50,207 nt of DNA from Azospirillum humicireducens (GTDB taxonomy: Bacteria > Pseudomonadota > Alphaproteobacteria > Azospirillales > Azospirillaceae): positions 248,231-298,437 of the forward strand of contig NZ_CP028903.1 in the NCBI RefSeq assembly GCF_001639105.2, in the 5' to 3' direction. Of the stretch, positions 8,607 through 16,168 are shown piece after piece; within the stretch, counting starts at the first letter, position 1, and each line of letters begins with the position of its first letter. A model generated the notes under the pieces. The model was not told the DNA's origin. It worked only from the letters and a program-made list of their open reading frames with translations, and made no database searches. Made by a program: the position numbers and the translations under genes.

Positions 8607-9626
8607 ATGAAGACGTCTATGAAATCGCTGCTGGCCGGCCTGATCCTGCCGGGCCTGCTGTTCGCCGGCAGCGCTGCCGCCGCGGAGTACAAGGAGCGTT
8701 CGGTCAAGTTCGCCTTCCAGAACGTCAAGGAGCACCCGCAAGGCCAGGGCGCCCAGAAGTTCGCCGACATCGTCGAGGCCAAGAGCGGCGGCAAGATCAA
8801 GGTGAAGCTGTTCCCCGGCGGCACGCTGGGCGGCGACGTGCAGACCGTGTCGGCGCTGCAGGGCGGCATCGTCGAGATGTCGGTGATGAATGCCGGCATC
8901 CTGGTTTCCCAGGCCAAGGAATTCGCGCTGGTCGACCTGCCCTTCCTGTTCAACAGCGGGGCAGAGGCCGACGCCCTGCTGGACGGCCCGGTGGGCGAGC
9001 AGCTGATGGCGAAGCTGCCGGAAAAGGGACTGGTCGGGTTGGGCTTCTGGGATCTGGGCTTCCGCAACCTGACCAACAACCGCCGGCCGGTGAAGACCGC
9101 CGCCGACATCGCCGGCCTGAAGATCCGCGTCATCCAGACACCGATCTACATCGACATCTTCAAGTCGCTGGGCGCCAACCCGGTGCCGCTGGCCTTCCCC
9201 GAACTGTACAGCGCGCTGGAGACCGGCACTGTCGACGGGCAGGAGAACCCGGCCAAGACCATCGAGCTGACCAAGTTCAACGAAGTCCAGAAATACATGA
9301 CGATCACGCGGCACATCTACAATCCGCAGTCGCTGATCATCTCCAGGAAGTTCTGGGACACGCTGAATGCCGATGAAAAGGCCCTGTTCCAGAGCGCGGC
9401 GGCGGAAGCCACCGTCTTCCAGCGCAAGCTGTCGCGCGACCAGGAAGCCGAGGCGCTCGCGTCGCTGAAGGCGAAGGGCATGACCATCGACGAACTGCCG
9501 GCCGACGAACTCGCCAAGATCCGCGAGAAGGTCAAGCCGGTGGTCGACAAGTACAAGGCCGAAATCGGCGAGGCGCTTGTCAGCCAGGCCTATGCGACCA
9601 TCGAAAAGAAGCGTGCGTCGAACTGA
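8607..9626 (+). CDS. TRAP transporter periplasmic binding protein (DctP family)
   Basis: 339 residues with an evident signal peptide (about residues 1-25, ending SAAAA before EYKERSV). DctP hallmarks: FAFQNVKEHPQGQGAQKFAD, LFPGGTLGGDVQTVSALQGG, and LKIRVIQTPIYIDIF, where the arginine usually binds the ligand carboxylate, followed by PELYSALETGTVDGQENP. It binds a carboxylated ligand in the periplasm and delivers it to the DctQM pair. The start has a perfect GGAGG site 6 bases upstream. Genes for Q, M and P are in that order and tightly spaced, so they are co-transcribed with the shikimate-type enzymes. Confidence 0.93.
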   Translation: MKTSMKSLLAGLILPGLLFAGSAAAAEYKERSVKFAFQNVKEHPQGQGAQKFADIVEAKSGGKIKVKLFPGGTLGGDVQTVSALQGGIVEMSVMNAGILVSQAKEFALVDLPFLFNSGAEADALLDGPVGEQLMAKLPEKGLVGLGFWDLGFRNLTNNRRPVKTAADIAGLKIRVIQTPIYIDIFKSLGANPVPLAFPELYSALETGTVDGQENPAKTIELTKFNEVQKYMTITRHIYNPQSLIISRKFWDTLNADEKALFQSAAAEATVFQRKLSRDQEAEALASLKAKGMTIDELPADELAKIREKVKPVVDKYKAEIGEALVSQAYATIEKKRASN

Positions 9627-9654
9627 GCAAGAACGCCTGAGGAAGCCCTGTGGT

Positions 9655-9674
9655 GGGGTGTGTTCGCACACTCC
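9655..9674 (+). terminator. UUCG-capped hairpin after dctP
   Basis: An 8-bp stem (GGGGTGTG pairing with CACACTCC, one G-U pair) closed by the very stable TTCG tetraloop lies 28 bp after the TRAP binding-protein gene. No U-run follows. It may end or protect the operon mRNA and raise the relative amount of binding protein; read-through into the TetR gene remains possible. Confidence 0.55.
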
Positions 9675-9691
9675 GCCACTCCGGCATTGAG

Positions 9692-9713
9692 GTTTCCGCA
9701 CTGTTCGTTCATT
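9692..9713 (+). promoter_or_regulatory. Candidate TetR operator 3, upstream of the TetR gene
   Basis: Read on the minus strand, this element carries CGAACAGTGCG within flanks matching the aroQ-upstream site (both share AATGAACGAA, then CAGTGCG, with one base less here). The core is a near-palindrome centred on the T of CGCACTGTTCG. It lies 35 bp before the chosen TetR start, which suggests autoregulation. Inference from shared sequence. Confidence 0.5.
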
Positions 9714-9748
9714 ACCTCCGTCGAGGGCGCTCCCCGCGCCGCGAGACC

Positions 9749-10438
9749 ATGGGACAGGGCATGACGGCGGACGACGCGACCGGCACAACCAAAAAGACAA
9801 AGCCAAGCCGCAAGAACGACCCCGAAGGCACGCGCCAGGACATCCTCGAGGTGGCGACGGAGGAGTTCGCCTCGCTGGGCTTCAGCGGCGGCCGGGTCGA
9901 CGCGATCGCCGCACGCACCCGCACCACCAAGCGCATGATCTATTATTACTTCGGCGGCAAGGAGGAGCTGTATCTTGCCGTGCTGGAGAAGGTCTACGGT
10001 GACATCCGCGCCATCGAGAACCGCCTGAACCTTCAGGATCTGGACCCGGAGGCGGCGATCCGCGCCCTGATCGATTTCACCTTCGACTATCAGGAGCAGC
10101 ACGAGGACTTCATCCGGCTGGTCAGCATCGAGAACATCCACCGTGCCGAACATATGAAGAAGTCGAAAGCAATCGCCAACCTGAACATCACGGTCATCGA
10201 CACGCTGGCCCGCATTCTGGAGCGCGGCCGCGCAGCGGGCGTGTTCAAGGCCGACATCCAGCCGATCGACCTGCACCTGATGATCAGTGCCTTCTGTTTC
10301 TTCCGGGTATCGAACCGCCACACCTTCAACCTCATCTTTCACCAGAATCTCGCCGCCGCCGACACGCGCACCCGTCACAAGCGGATGATCGCCGACGCCA
10401 TCGTCAGCCTTCTCAAGTCCGAGGCGGCGGGCACCTGA
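9749..10438 (+). CDS. TetR/AcrR-family regulator, probable regulator of the shikimate-type operon
   Basis: 229 residues from ATG 9749; ATG 9761 is an equally possible start. The helix-turn-helix is clear at about residues 30-75 (TRQDILEVATEEFASLGF, then RTTKRMIYYYFGGKEELY). A C-terminal ligand-binding domain of TetR length follows, with a segment DFIRLVSIENIHRAEH like regulators of aromatic-acid catabolism. A Lys-rich, probably disordered N-terminus (KKTKPSRKN) precedes the DNA-binding domain. It follows the TRAP genes on the same strand after a hairpin. The recurring operator-like motif before quiC, aroQ and this gene makes it the best candidate to control the whole cluster; the effector would be a pathway intermediate (inferred). 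Confidence 0.85.
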   Translation: MGQGMTADDATGTTKKTKPSRKNDPEGTRQDILEVATEEFASLGFSGGRVDAIAARTRTTKRMIYYYFGGKEELYLAVLEKVYGDIRAIENRLNLQDLDPEAAIRALIDFTFDYQEQHEDFIRLVSIENIHRAEHMKKSKAIANLNITVIDTLARILERGRAAGVFKADIQPIDLHLMISAFCFFRVSNRHTFNLIFHQNLAAADTRTRHKRMIADAIVSLLKSEAAGT

Positions 10439-10617
10439 GGCTAACGGCGGCCTGTTGCCGCGGCGTGGAGAAGGACGGAACCCGCCCCGGCGTCCTGGAT
10501 GACCGGGCGATCCGGACCGAATGCGGGCGTCCCCGCATGCGGCTGAAGGCGGGGGATGGATTTGACAAATTTCTCCTCACGGTCGGCCCCGGACAATGCC
10601 GAGCAGGTTGCGCGGGA

Positions 10618-10980
10618 ATGAGCCACCTTCTCACCGGTCCGGCCGAGCGTGACATCCTGGACATCCTGCGCACGACACGGACGCGGTTTGGAACCGCCCA
10701 GCTGCGCACCTATGCGATGCTGATCGACAGGGCGATCCATATGGTTGCCGAGGATCCCGGCCGGCCGGGCATGCTGCCGCGCCCGGAACTGGGGCCCGAC
10801 GTCCGGCTGTTCCATCTGGAACTCGCGGCCGGCAGGCGCGGTGCCGCTGCACACTGCCTCTACTACACGACCGGCCTGCTGCCGGATGGAACGGTCGGCA
10901 CGATCATCCTGCGTGTGCTCCATGAGGGCATGGAACCGCGCCGCAAGGTGGCCCGCTCCTTGACCGGCCTGGCCTCCTGA
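10618..10980 (+). CDS. RelE/ParE-superfamily toxin-like protein
   Basis: 120 residues. The fold pattern fits ParE/RelE: an N-terminal strand LTGPAERDIL, paired helices (LRTTRTRFGTAQLRTYAMLIDRAIHMVAEDP), a central basic and aromatic segment, then C-terminal strands (HCLYYTT, GTVGTIILRVLHEGMEPRR). ParE toxins poison gyrase and RelE toxins cut ribosomal mRNA; which applies is unknown. No antitoxin-like gene is visible on either side: upstream is 179 bp after the TetR stop, downstream is a decayed region. It may be an orphan toxin, or its antitoxin has been lost. An in-frame upstream extension to 10465 exists but has no family resemblance. Confidence 0.7.
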   Translation: MSHLLTGPAERDILDILRTTRTRFGTAQLRTYAMLIDRAIHMVAEDPGRPGMLPRPELGPDVRLFHLELAAGRRGAAAHCLYYTTGLLPDGTVGTIILRVLHEGMEPRRKVARSLTGLAS

Positions 10981-11085
10981 CCAGCTCGCATGACGGTCGG
11001 TCGATCAGCCAAACCGCTCCCCGCCTGAACTCCTGCGTCAGCGTGCTGAGGCAGATGGGAGAGATGATACCGGGTGAATGCGTCC

Positions 11086-11399
11086 TCATCGAAGGCGAGG
11101 GACAGTGGTGTCGGCTCGCTCCCGATACGACTCGTCCAGCCCCTGGAGCCGCCCCTCGTCGAGCGTGCGCTCGTCCACCAGCCAGGCGCTGGCCGGCGTG
11201 TCGAAAATCGTCGGCCCCTGCTTGGAGGCGGTGACGGCCAGCGCCGGCAACGGGATGGCGGCCGGTTGGGGATCCACTTGCGCCATGGCCTCGCGCCGCC
11301 GGGAACAGCAGCGGCAGGGCCGTCAGGAGCGAACGGGTGGCGGCCTTCAGCGGTGATACGGGCCGGAGCGGGCTGGAAGACAGGCGGCGAAATGGACAT
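11086..11399 (-). pseudogene. Decayed 5' end of a TonB-dependent siderophore receptor
   Basis: On the minus strand three frames together give the start of a TonB receptor: MSISPPVFQPAPAR from ATG 11399, then a signal-peptide core (KAATRSLLTALPLLFPAA) in a second frame, then EAMAQVDPQP followed by ALAVTASKQGPTIFDTPASA and LVDERTLDEG in a third. The last part matches the TonB box and start of a plug domain. The frame is then lost and no barrel is present. So at least two frameshifts and a 3' truncation are needed to explain it. It sits beside a Fur-type box and upstream (divergently) of an AraC regulator, consistent with the ruin of a fourth receptor module. What remains of 10981-11647 holds nothing else I can name. 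Confidence 0.6.
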
Positions 11400-11431
11400 G
11401 GGAGCACTCTCTGCGCTGGAACAGATCGGCA

Positions 11432-11450
11432 CCAGATGATAATCATTATT
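11432..11450 (+). promoter_or_regulatory. Fur-type box in the dead-receptor/AraC divergent region
   Basis: The sequence contains GATAATCATTAT, the inner part of the classical Fur box, with an ATGAT-A-ATCAT palindrome at 11436-11446. About 14 of 19 positions match the E. coli consensus by eye. It stands out as AT-rich in a GC-rich region and lies between the receptor remnant (minus strand) and the AraC gene (plus strand). Iron control of one or both is inferred. Confidence 0.6.
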
Positions 11451-11466
11451 ATTAGCATCTCTGCCC

Positions 11467-11604
11467 GTGGCGGTGCGCGTCCTGCCCGGCCGGTATTTTT
11501 CGTCTCTTTCCTCGCCCTCTTCGACGGATGCCATGGCGCACGAAACCGTGATCGACCTTGCGGGTTATGCCCCCACCGACTTCGCCGAGCGGGAGCGCGG
11601 CTGA
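11467..11604 (+). CDS. Small ORF upstream of AraC regulator 1 (45 or 23 residues)
   Basis: A frame open from GTG 11467 (45 residues) with an internal ATG at 11533 (23 residues, MAHETVIDLAGYAPTDFAER plus three). Third codon positions in the 23-residue part are strongly GC-rich, as in real genes here, but there is no strong ribosome-binding site and no family I recognise. It lies between the Fur-type box and the AraC gene, so it may be a leader peptide, a tiny protein or chance. Confidence 0.22.
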   Translation: MAVRVLPGRYFSSLSSPSSTDAMAHETVIDLAGYAPTDFAERERG

Positions 11605-11647
11605 TCCGGCCCGTCCGTTCCTTCCCAAGACAAAAGGACCACCCGCC

Positions 11648-12616
11648 ATGAACATCCTCCGCAAGACCGGGCCGGATGTGTTCCAGGTCGGCCCGCAGAT
11701 GCTGGCTCATCTTGCCGGGCCGGGGGCCGGGTGGCGCGACCACGCGCTGCCCTGCGCCGACGGGGCCGTGCGTTTCCGCACCGGACGGGTCGGGCCGGGC
11801 ATCACCCTGACCAGCAGCGAGTGCCGCCTGGGCGGCGACTACCGGTCGCGGATCGACCATGGCGCGGCGGTAGGGGTGCTGGCCTTCGGCCTGTCGGGCA
11901 CCAGCCTGTTCGGTTGCGGCGACGCGGCGTTGCGCCACACGGTGCGCGCCGGGGATGTCTGGCTGTTCCGGCTGGACGACGCGCCCATCGCCCGGCTGAC
12001 TCCGGCGCAGGAACTGGCCGGCATGCTGGCGGTCAAGTTCGACCTGGACCGCATCGGCGAGGTGCTGGACGGTGCCGGCCTGAACCGGATGCCGGGAGGA
12101 ACCCGCGCGGTCCGGCTGGGGCGCTCCGAGTCCGGCGCCGACCGGCTGCGCCTGCTGCTGAACAACGGCCTCGCCTCGCCGCTCGACCGGCTGATGGCGG
12201 AGAGCGCCGCGCTCGGGCTGCTGGCACATTGGCTGGCGCCAGTGGTGGACGCCGGCCCCATGGGGGACGGCGCGCCAGGGGCCGCACTGGGGCGCGCAGA
12301 GCGGTGCGGGGTGGCGCGGGTGGCGGACATGCTGCTGTCCGATCTGTGCCACCCGCCCTCGCTGGAGCGTCTCGCCGAAGCGGCGGGCATGAGCCACGCG
12401 CGGTTGAACCGCTGCTTCCGCAAGGTCTACGGGCAGACCGTCTTCGCCTGGCTGCGCGACCGGCGGCTGGAGCGCGCCGAACATTGCCTGAAGAACAGCG
12501 ACGAGAGCATCACCGGGATCGCCTTTCTTTGCGGCTTCAGCAGCTCCAGCCATTTCGCCGCCGCCTTCCGCGAGCGCCACGGCTGTACCCCAGCCGAGTT
12601 CCGCCAACGCCGCTGA
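11648..12616 (+). CDS. AraC-family regulator 1 (PchR/YbtA type)
   Basis: 322 residues. The C-terminal ~100 residues hold the two AraC helix-turn-helices (PPSLERLAEAAGMSHARLNRCFRKVYGQTVFAWLRDRRLERAEHCL, then SITGIAFLCGFSSSSHFAAAFRERHGCTPAEFRQ). The N-terminal ~200 residues fit the PchR/YbtA sensing domain, which in known systems binds the ferri-siderophore in the cytoplasm and turns on receptor genes. AAGGA lies before ATG 11648. It precedes an MFS permease and a TonB receptor on the same strand; both of these promoters carry matching 21-bp-spaced direct repeats, the likely targets of this protein. A Fur-type box lies about 200 bp upstream. Named long motifs are only part of the evidence; the family call is firm, the ligand unknown. 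Confidence 0.88.
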   Translation: MNILRKTGPDVFQVGPQMLAHLAGPGAGWRDHALPCADGAVRFRTGRVGPGITLTSSECRLGGDYRSRIDHGAAVGVLAFGLSGTSLFGCGDAALRHTVRAGDVWLFRLDDAPIARLTPAQELAGMLAVKFDLDRIGEVLDGAGLNRMPGGTRAVRLGRSESGADRLRLLLNNGLASPLDRLMAESAALGLLAHWLAPVVDAGPMGDGAPGAALGRAERCGVARVADMLLSDLCHPPSLERLAEAAGMSHARLNRCFRKVYGQTVFAWLRDRRLERAEHCLKNSDESITGIAFLCGFSSSSHFAAAFRERHGCTPAEFRQRR

Positions 12617-12636
12617 CACCGACGCCGCCGACACCG

Positions 12637-12701
12637 GCGTTCGGCGTCTGTCCCGTCCCGTTCCGCCGATGACGGCGCCACCGGCGTTTCGCGCGTAGCG
12701 T
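12637..12701 (+). promoter_or_regulatory. AraC-type direct repeats and -10 before MFS permease 1
   Basis: CGTTC occurs at 12638 and again at 12659, exactly 21 bp apart, inside longer similar boxes (GCGTTCGGCGTCTG from 12637; CCGTTCCGCCGATGACGGCG from 12658). A TAGCGT hexamer at 12696-12701 lies 37 bp after the second CGTTC. The same two box types, in swapped order, precede the TonB receptor gene at 14043. Two-turn spacing of direct repeats close to the -10 is the known geometry for AraC-family activators. Confidence 0.6.
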
Positions 12702-12737
12702 CTCCGGTCGCTGTCGCTCGACCTCGCGGAAACCGCC

Positions 12738-13940
12738 ATGACCACCACCATGACCACCATGCCGACCGACCGGAAGACACCCGCAGTGGCCGCCCTGTTC
12801 GGCGGGCTGCTGGCGAACGGCGCCGGCCATTCCTTCCTGCTGATCGTCCTGCCGCCGCTCGGGCGGAGCATCGGCTTCGGCGATGTGCGGACCGGTATGC
12901 TGCTCAGCCTTTCCGCCCTGCTGCTGGTCGTCGCCGGACCGGTCTGGGGGCAGGTCTGCGACCGCTGGGGCCGGCGCCGCGTGCTGCTGACCGGGCTCGC
13001 CGCCGCCGCCCTGTATCCCGTGGCGATGGCCGGGATCCTGGCCGGGCACGGCGACGGACGCCTGTCGGCCGAGGCGGCCTTCGCCCTGCTGCTGGCCGCC
13101 CGGCTGGTCCAGTCGGCCTTGTCGGCCGGCATCATGCCGGCGGCCCAGGGCTTCCTCGCCGACGTGACCAGCACGGACGAGCGGGCCGGCGGCATGGGGA
13201 TGATGGGCGCCGCCTTCGGACTGGGCGCCATCCTCGGCGGCGCCTTCGCCTGGCGGATGGGAGGGACGGCGCCCGGCACCGCGCTGCTGGCCATCGCCGC
13301 GCTGATCGCCGCCGGAACGTCGGCGGTCTGGCTCTGTGTCCGCGAGCCGGTGCGGCCGGCCGCATCGGCGACAGCCCCGGTGGCGGGGTGGCCCCGTCCG
13401 GCGGTTCTCCGCCCCTTCCTGGCGATCACGCTGTGCGGGCTGGCCGCCTACAGCCTGCTGCAGCAGGTGACGGCGCTGCGCCTCCAGGACGCCTTCGGCC
13501 TGACCCCGGTGGACTCGGTGCAGCGCGGCGGCGCCATCCTGGCAGTGACCATGGCGGTGATGGTGGCGACGCAGGGGCTGGCGGTGCGCTGGCTGGGCTG
13601 GCCCCCCGCGCGCCTGCTGCGGGTCGGGGCCGTCGTCGCGGCACTCGCCATGCTGGCGGCGGCACTGGCACCCTCCCCCGCCCTGCTGATGGCGGCGATG
13701 GCCGGGCTGGGTGGCGGGCTGGGTCTGCTGCTGCCGGGGAATCTCGCCGCGCTCAGCCTGCGGACGGCGCCGGACATGCAGGCCCGGACCGCCGGCCTCA
13801 ACGGCATCGGGCAGGGAGTCGGCATGGCCGCCGGCCCGCTGCTGGGGGCGTCGCTGCACCAGCTCTCGCCGGTCATGCCCTATTGGGCGGGCGCCGCGAT
13901 CCTGTGCGTGGTGTGCGCCCTGGCGTTCCGGCGGCACTGA
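12738..13940 (+). CDS. MFS permease 1 (siderophore-cluster type)
   Basis: 400 residues with about 12 hydrophobic segments in two halves. MFS landmarks include GQVCDRWGRRRVLL after segment 2 (the GxxxDRxGRR loop), RLVQSALSAGIMPAAQGFLAD and the segment GAAFGLGAILGGAF. Permeases of this sort occur with pyochelin (FptX) and yersiniabactin (YbtX) systems, moving ferri-siderophore or siderophore across the inner membrane. Here it is followed by a TonB receptor and a methyltransferase and preceded by its own AraC regulator. ATG 12738 has GGAAA before it. Direction of transport (import or export) is not decided by the sequence. Confidence 0.85.
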   Translation: MTTTMTTMPTDRKTPAVAALFGGLLANGAGHSFLLIVLPPLGRSIGFGDVRTGMLLSLSALLLVVAGPVWGQVCDRWGRRRVLLTGLAAAALYPVAMAGILAGHGDGRLSAEAAFALLLAARLVQSALSAGIMPAAQGFLADVTSTDERAGGMGMMGAAFGLGAILGGAFAWRMGGTAPGTALLAIAALIAAGTSAVWLCVREPVRPAASATAPVAGWPRPAVLRPFLAITLCGLAAYSLLQQVTALRLQDAFGLTPVDSVQRGGAILAVTMAVMVATQGLAVRWLGWPPARLLRVGAVVAALAMLAAALAPSPALLMAAMAGLGGGLGLLLPGNLAALSLRTAPDMQARTAGLNGIGQGVGMAAGPLLGASLHQLSPVMPYWAGAAILCVVCALAFRRH

Positions 13941-13945
13941 CAGCC

Positions 13946-14010
13946 GCGTTCGCCCGATGATGGCGAGCGTTCGGCGTTTGGGCGCGCGCTCCCGGCGCTT
14001 CGCCTAGCCT
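13946..14010 (+). promoter_or_regulatory. AraC-type direct repeats and -10 before TonB receptor 1
   Basis: GCGTTCG occurs at 13946 and 13967, exactly 21 bp apart. TAGCCT at 14005-14010 lies 37 bp after the second CGTTC, the same distance as at the MFS-1 promoter. The box from 13967 (GCGTTCGGCGTTTG) differs from the one at 12637 by one base in 14, and the box from 13946 closely resembles that at 12658. This points to one activator, most simply AraC regulator 1, controlling both genes. Confidence 0.65.
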
Positions 14011-14042
14011 CGCCCCGGACTTCAGCGAGGAGGACTACCCCC

Positions 14043-16163
14043 ATGACGCACCGACCGGTTTCCACACCGGCGTTTCCCACACCGGCGATCGCCCGGCTGC
14101 TTTCCTCGACCCCGCTCCTTCTGGCGATGGCGGGACCGGCGCTGGCCGACGACCCGCCGGACGCCGCCGCCATGGAGCTGGCCCCGGTGACGGTCGAGGC
14201 CCGGCAATGGAAGGAGGATGTCCGGCGCATCCCCGGATCGGTCGAGGTCCTGACGCCCGATGCGTTGGACAGCCCGCTGTCGGGCGGACTGGCGGCCATC
14301 GCCAAGCGGTCGCCGAACGTCCAGATCGAACAGTCTTCGGTGCAGACGCGGATCGTCATGCGCGGCATGACCAGCGCCAACACCGCCTTGCAGGATCCCC
14401 TGGGTTTCTTCGTGAACGACGTCGCCCTTCCCCACGGCGCCGCCCAGGCGCCCCGGCTGCCCGACCCCGCCATGCTGGAAATCCTCAAGGGGCCGCAAGG
14501 CAGCCTCTACGGCCGCAACACCGAGGCCGGCGCCGTCAAGGCCGCCTCCGCCGATCCGACCTGGACGCCGTCCGGCTGGGCCAGCCTGTCGACCGGCTTC
14601 CAGGACGGCCCCGACGGCTGGCGCCCCGCCGTCACGGCGTCCGGGCGGCTGTCGGGTCCGCTTGCCGGCGACACGCTGGCCGGTTCGCTGGCCTTCCGCG
14701 CGGAGGACGCCAAGGGCGCCGGACTGAACCGCTACGACGGGTCGAGGAACGGCGCGGAAACCGGCCGCTGGACCCTGTCGGGCGGTCTGGAAGCCCGGCC
14801 CGACGACGATACCGACATCCGCCTGAAGAGCCTCGTCGAACGGGCCGAACTGGGCAAGGCACGGATGCGCTACCTCTCCGGCCCCTATGCCACCGGCCGC
14901 TTCACCACCAACTACAACACCCCCTCCTGGGACGATTCCACCAGCGCGGTGCAATCCCTGCGGATCGACCGTCGCGGCGACGGCTTCGACCTGACCGGCG
15001 TCACCGGCTGGACCCATTACACGCGCGATTTCCAGATGGATCTCGACGGCACACCGCTCTCCACCCTGCCGACCCTCTCGTCCCACCGCGACGACGCCCT
15101 GTCGCAGGAAATCCGCCTGACCTCCGCCGATCCGCAGGCGCGGCTGCGCTGGCTGGCCGGTGTCTACGCCTACCGGGAATGGACCGAACTGGACTTCCGC
15201 ATCGGCACCCCGCGCGTGGGGCGCAAGACCGACATCGAGCAGACCGGGCTGGCCGGCTTCGGCCAGGCGGATGTCGGTCTGACCGACGCCTTGCGGCTCG
15301 GGCTGGGCGGCCGGCTCGAATGGATCGGCCAGAGCGGCCGCCAGACCGTCTCCAGCGCGGCCGGCCGCATGAGCTATCAGCAGGATCTGCGCCACACCAC
15401 GCTGCTGCCTCGCGTCAGCCTGTCCTACGAGGCCGGGCCGGACACCACGCTCTACGCCTCCTACGCGCGGGGCTATCTGCCGGGCGGCTACAATTACGGG
15501 ACTGCGACCAGCCGCGACACGCTGACCTACGCGCCCGAACACAGCTGGACCGCCGAGGCCGGGGTGAAGGCCAGCTTCGCCGGCGGGCGCGGCGCCGTGC
15601 AATTCTCGGTCTTCCACACGCGCACGACCGACAAGCAGATCCTCGATCTGGTGCCCGGCGGCACCCAGAAGGTCAGCAACGCCGCCGAGGCCGAAAATCT
15701 GGGCGCCGAGTTGTCGCTGAACGGACGCCTGAGCGAGCGTTGGACCCTGTTTGGAAGCGGCGGCCTGCAACGGGCCAAGGCGACCGCCTACACCGTCAAC
15801 GTCAATCGCAACGGCGCGCTGCTGCCCACCGACCTGTCGGGCAACCGCCTGCCGATGGCGGCGCACGCGACCTATGCGCTGGGCATCCGCTATGACGAAG
15901 GCGAGCGGGGGTGGTTCGGACAGGTGGGGGTGAACGGCTCCGGCCCCTATTATTTCGATTCGGAGAATACATTGCGGCAATCGGCCTTCGTGCTGACCGA
16001 CGCCGAGATCGGCTACCGCTTCGCGTCGGTGGAGCTGTCGCTGTGGGGCAGCAACCTGTTCGACCGGAACGTCTACACCCGCGCCGTCCGGGCACCGCTC
16101 GGCGTGCTGGCGGAGGATGGCGCGGCGCGCGAGGTCGGCCTGCGCGTCAAGGCGGCGTGGTGA
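14043..16163 (+). CDS. TonB-dependent siderophore receptor 1
   Basis: 706 residues with a signal peptide ending near ALAD (about residue 36). A TonB-box-like segment ELAPVTVEA follows, then a plug domain (about residues 55-160) with RIVMRGM and EILKGPQGSLYGRNTEAG, and a 22-strand-type barrel whose C-terminal end includes LWGSNLFDRNVYTR. There is no N-terminal signalling (STN) domain, as expected when regulation is by a cytoplasmic AraC sensor. It is an outer-membrane, TonB/ExbBD-powered importer of a ferric chelate; FptA/FyuA-like by context. AGGAGG precedes ATG 14043. The methyltransferase gene begins 5 bp after its stop (or overlaps it if a GTG start is used), so the two form an operon. Confidence 0.9.
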   Translation: MTHRPVSTPAFPTPAIARLLSSTPLLLAMAGPALADDPPDAAAMELAPVTVEARQWKEDVRRIPGSVEVLTPDALDSPLSGGLAAIAKRSPNVQIEQSSVQTRIVMRGMTSANTALQDPLGFFVNDVALPHGAAQAPRLPDPAMLEILKGPQGSLYGRNTEAGAVKAASADPTWTPSGWASLSTGFQDGPDGWRPAVTASGRLSGPLAGDTLAGSLAFRAEDAKGAGLNRYDGSRNGAETGRWTLSGGLEARPDDDTDIRLKSLVERAELGKARMRYLSGPYATGRFTTNYNTPSWDDSTSAVQSLRIDRRGDGFDLTGVTGWTHYTRDFQMDLDGTPLSTLPTLSSHRDDALSQEIRLTSADPQARLRWLAGVYAYREWTELDFRIGTPRVGRKTDIEQTGLAGFGQADVGLTDALRLGLGGRLEWIGQSGRQTVSSAAGRMSYQQDLRHTTLLPRVSLSYEAGPDTTLYASYARGYLPGGYNYGTATSRDTLTYAPEHSWTAEAGVKASFAGGRGAVQFSVFHTRTTDKQILDLVPGGTQKVSNAAEAENLGAELSLNGRLSERWTLFGSGGLQRAKATAYTVNVNRNGALLPTDLSGNRLPMAAHATYALGIRYDEGERGWFGQVGVNGSGPYYFDSENTLRQSAFVLTDAEIGYRFASVELSLWGSNLFDRNVYTRAVRAPLGVLAEDGAAREVGLRVKAAW

Positions 16164-16168
16164 CGACG

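Noticed and set aside
10562..10590. Perfect TTGACA before the RelE-like gene
   Set aside because: No acceptable -10 at 16-18 bp; the sequence there is GC-rich.
10904..13429. Minus-strand frame of about 840 codons
   Set aside because: Only its part near 11300 matches a signal peptide of the receptor remnant; the rest is a shadow of the AraC and MFS genes.
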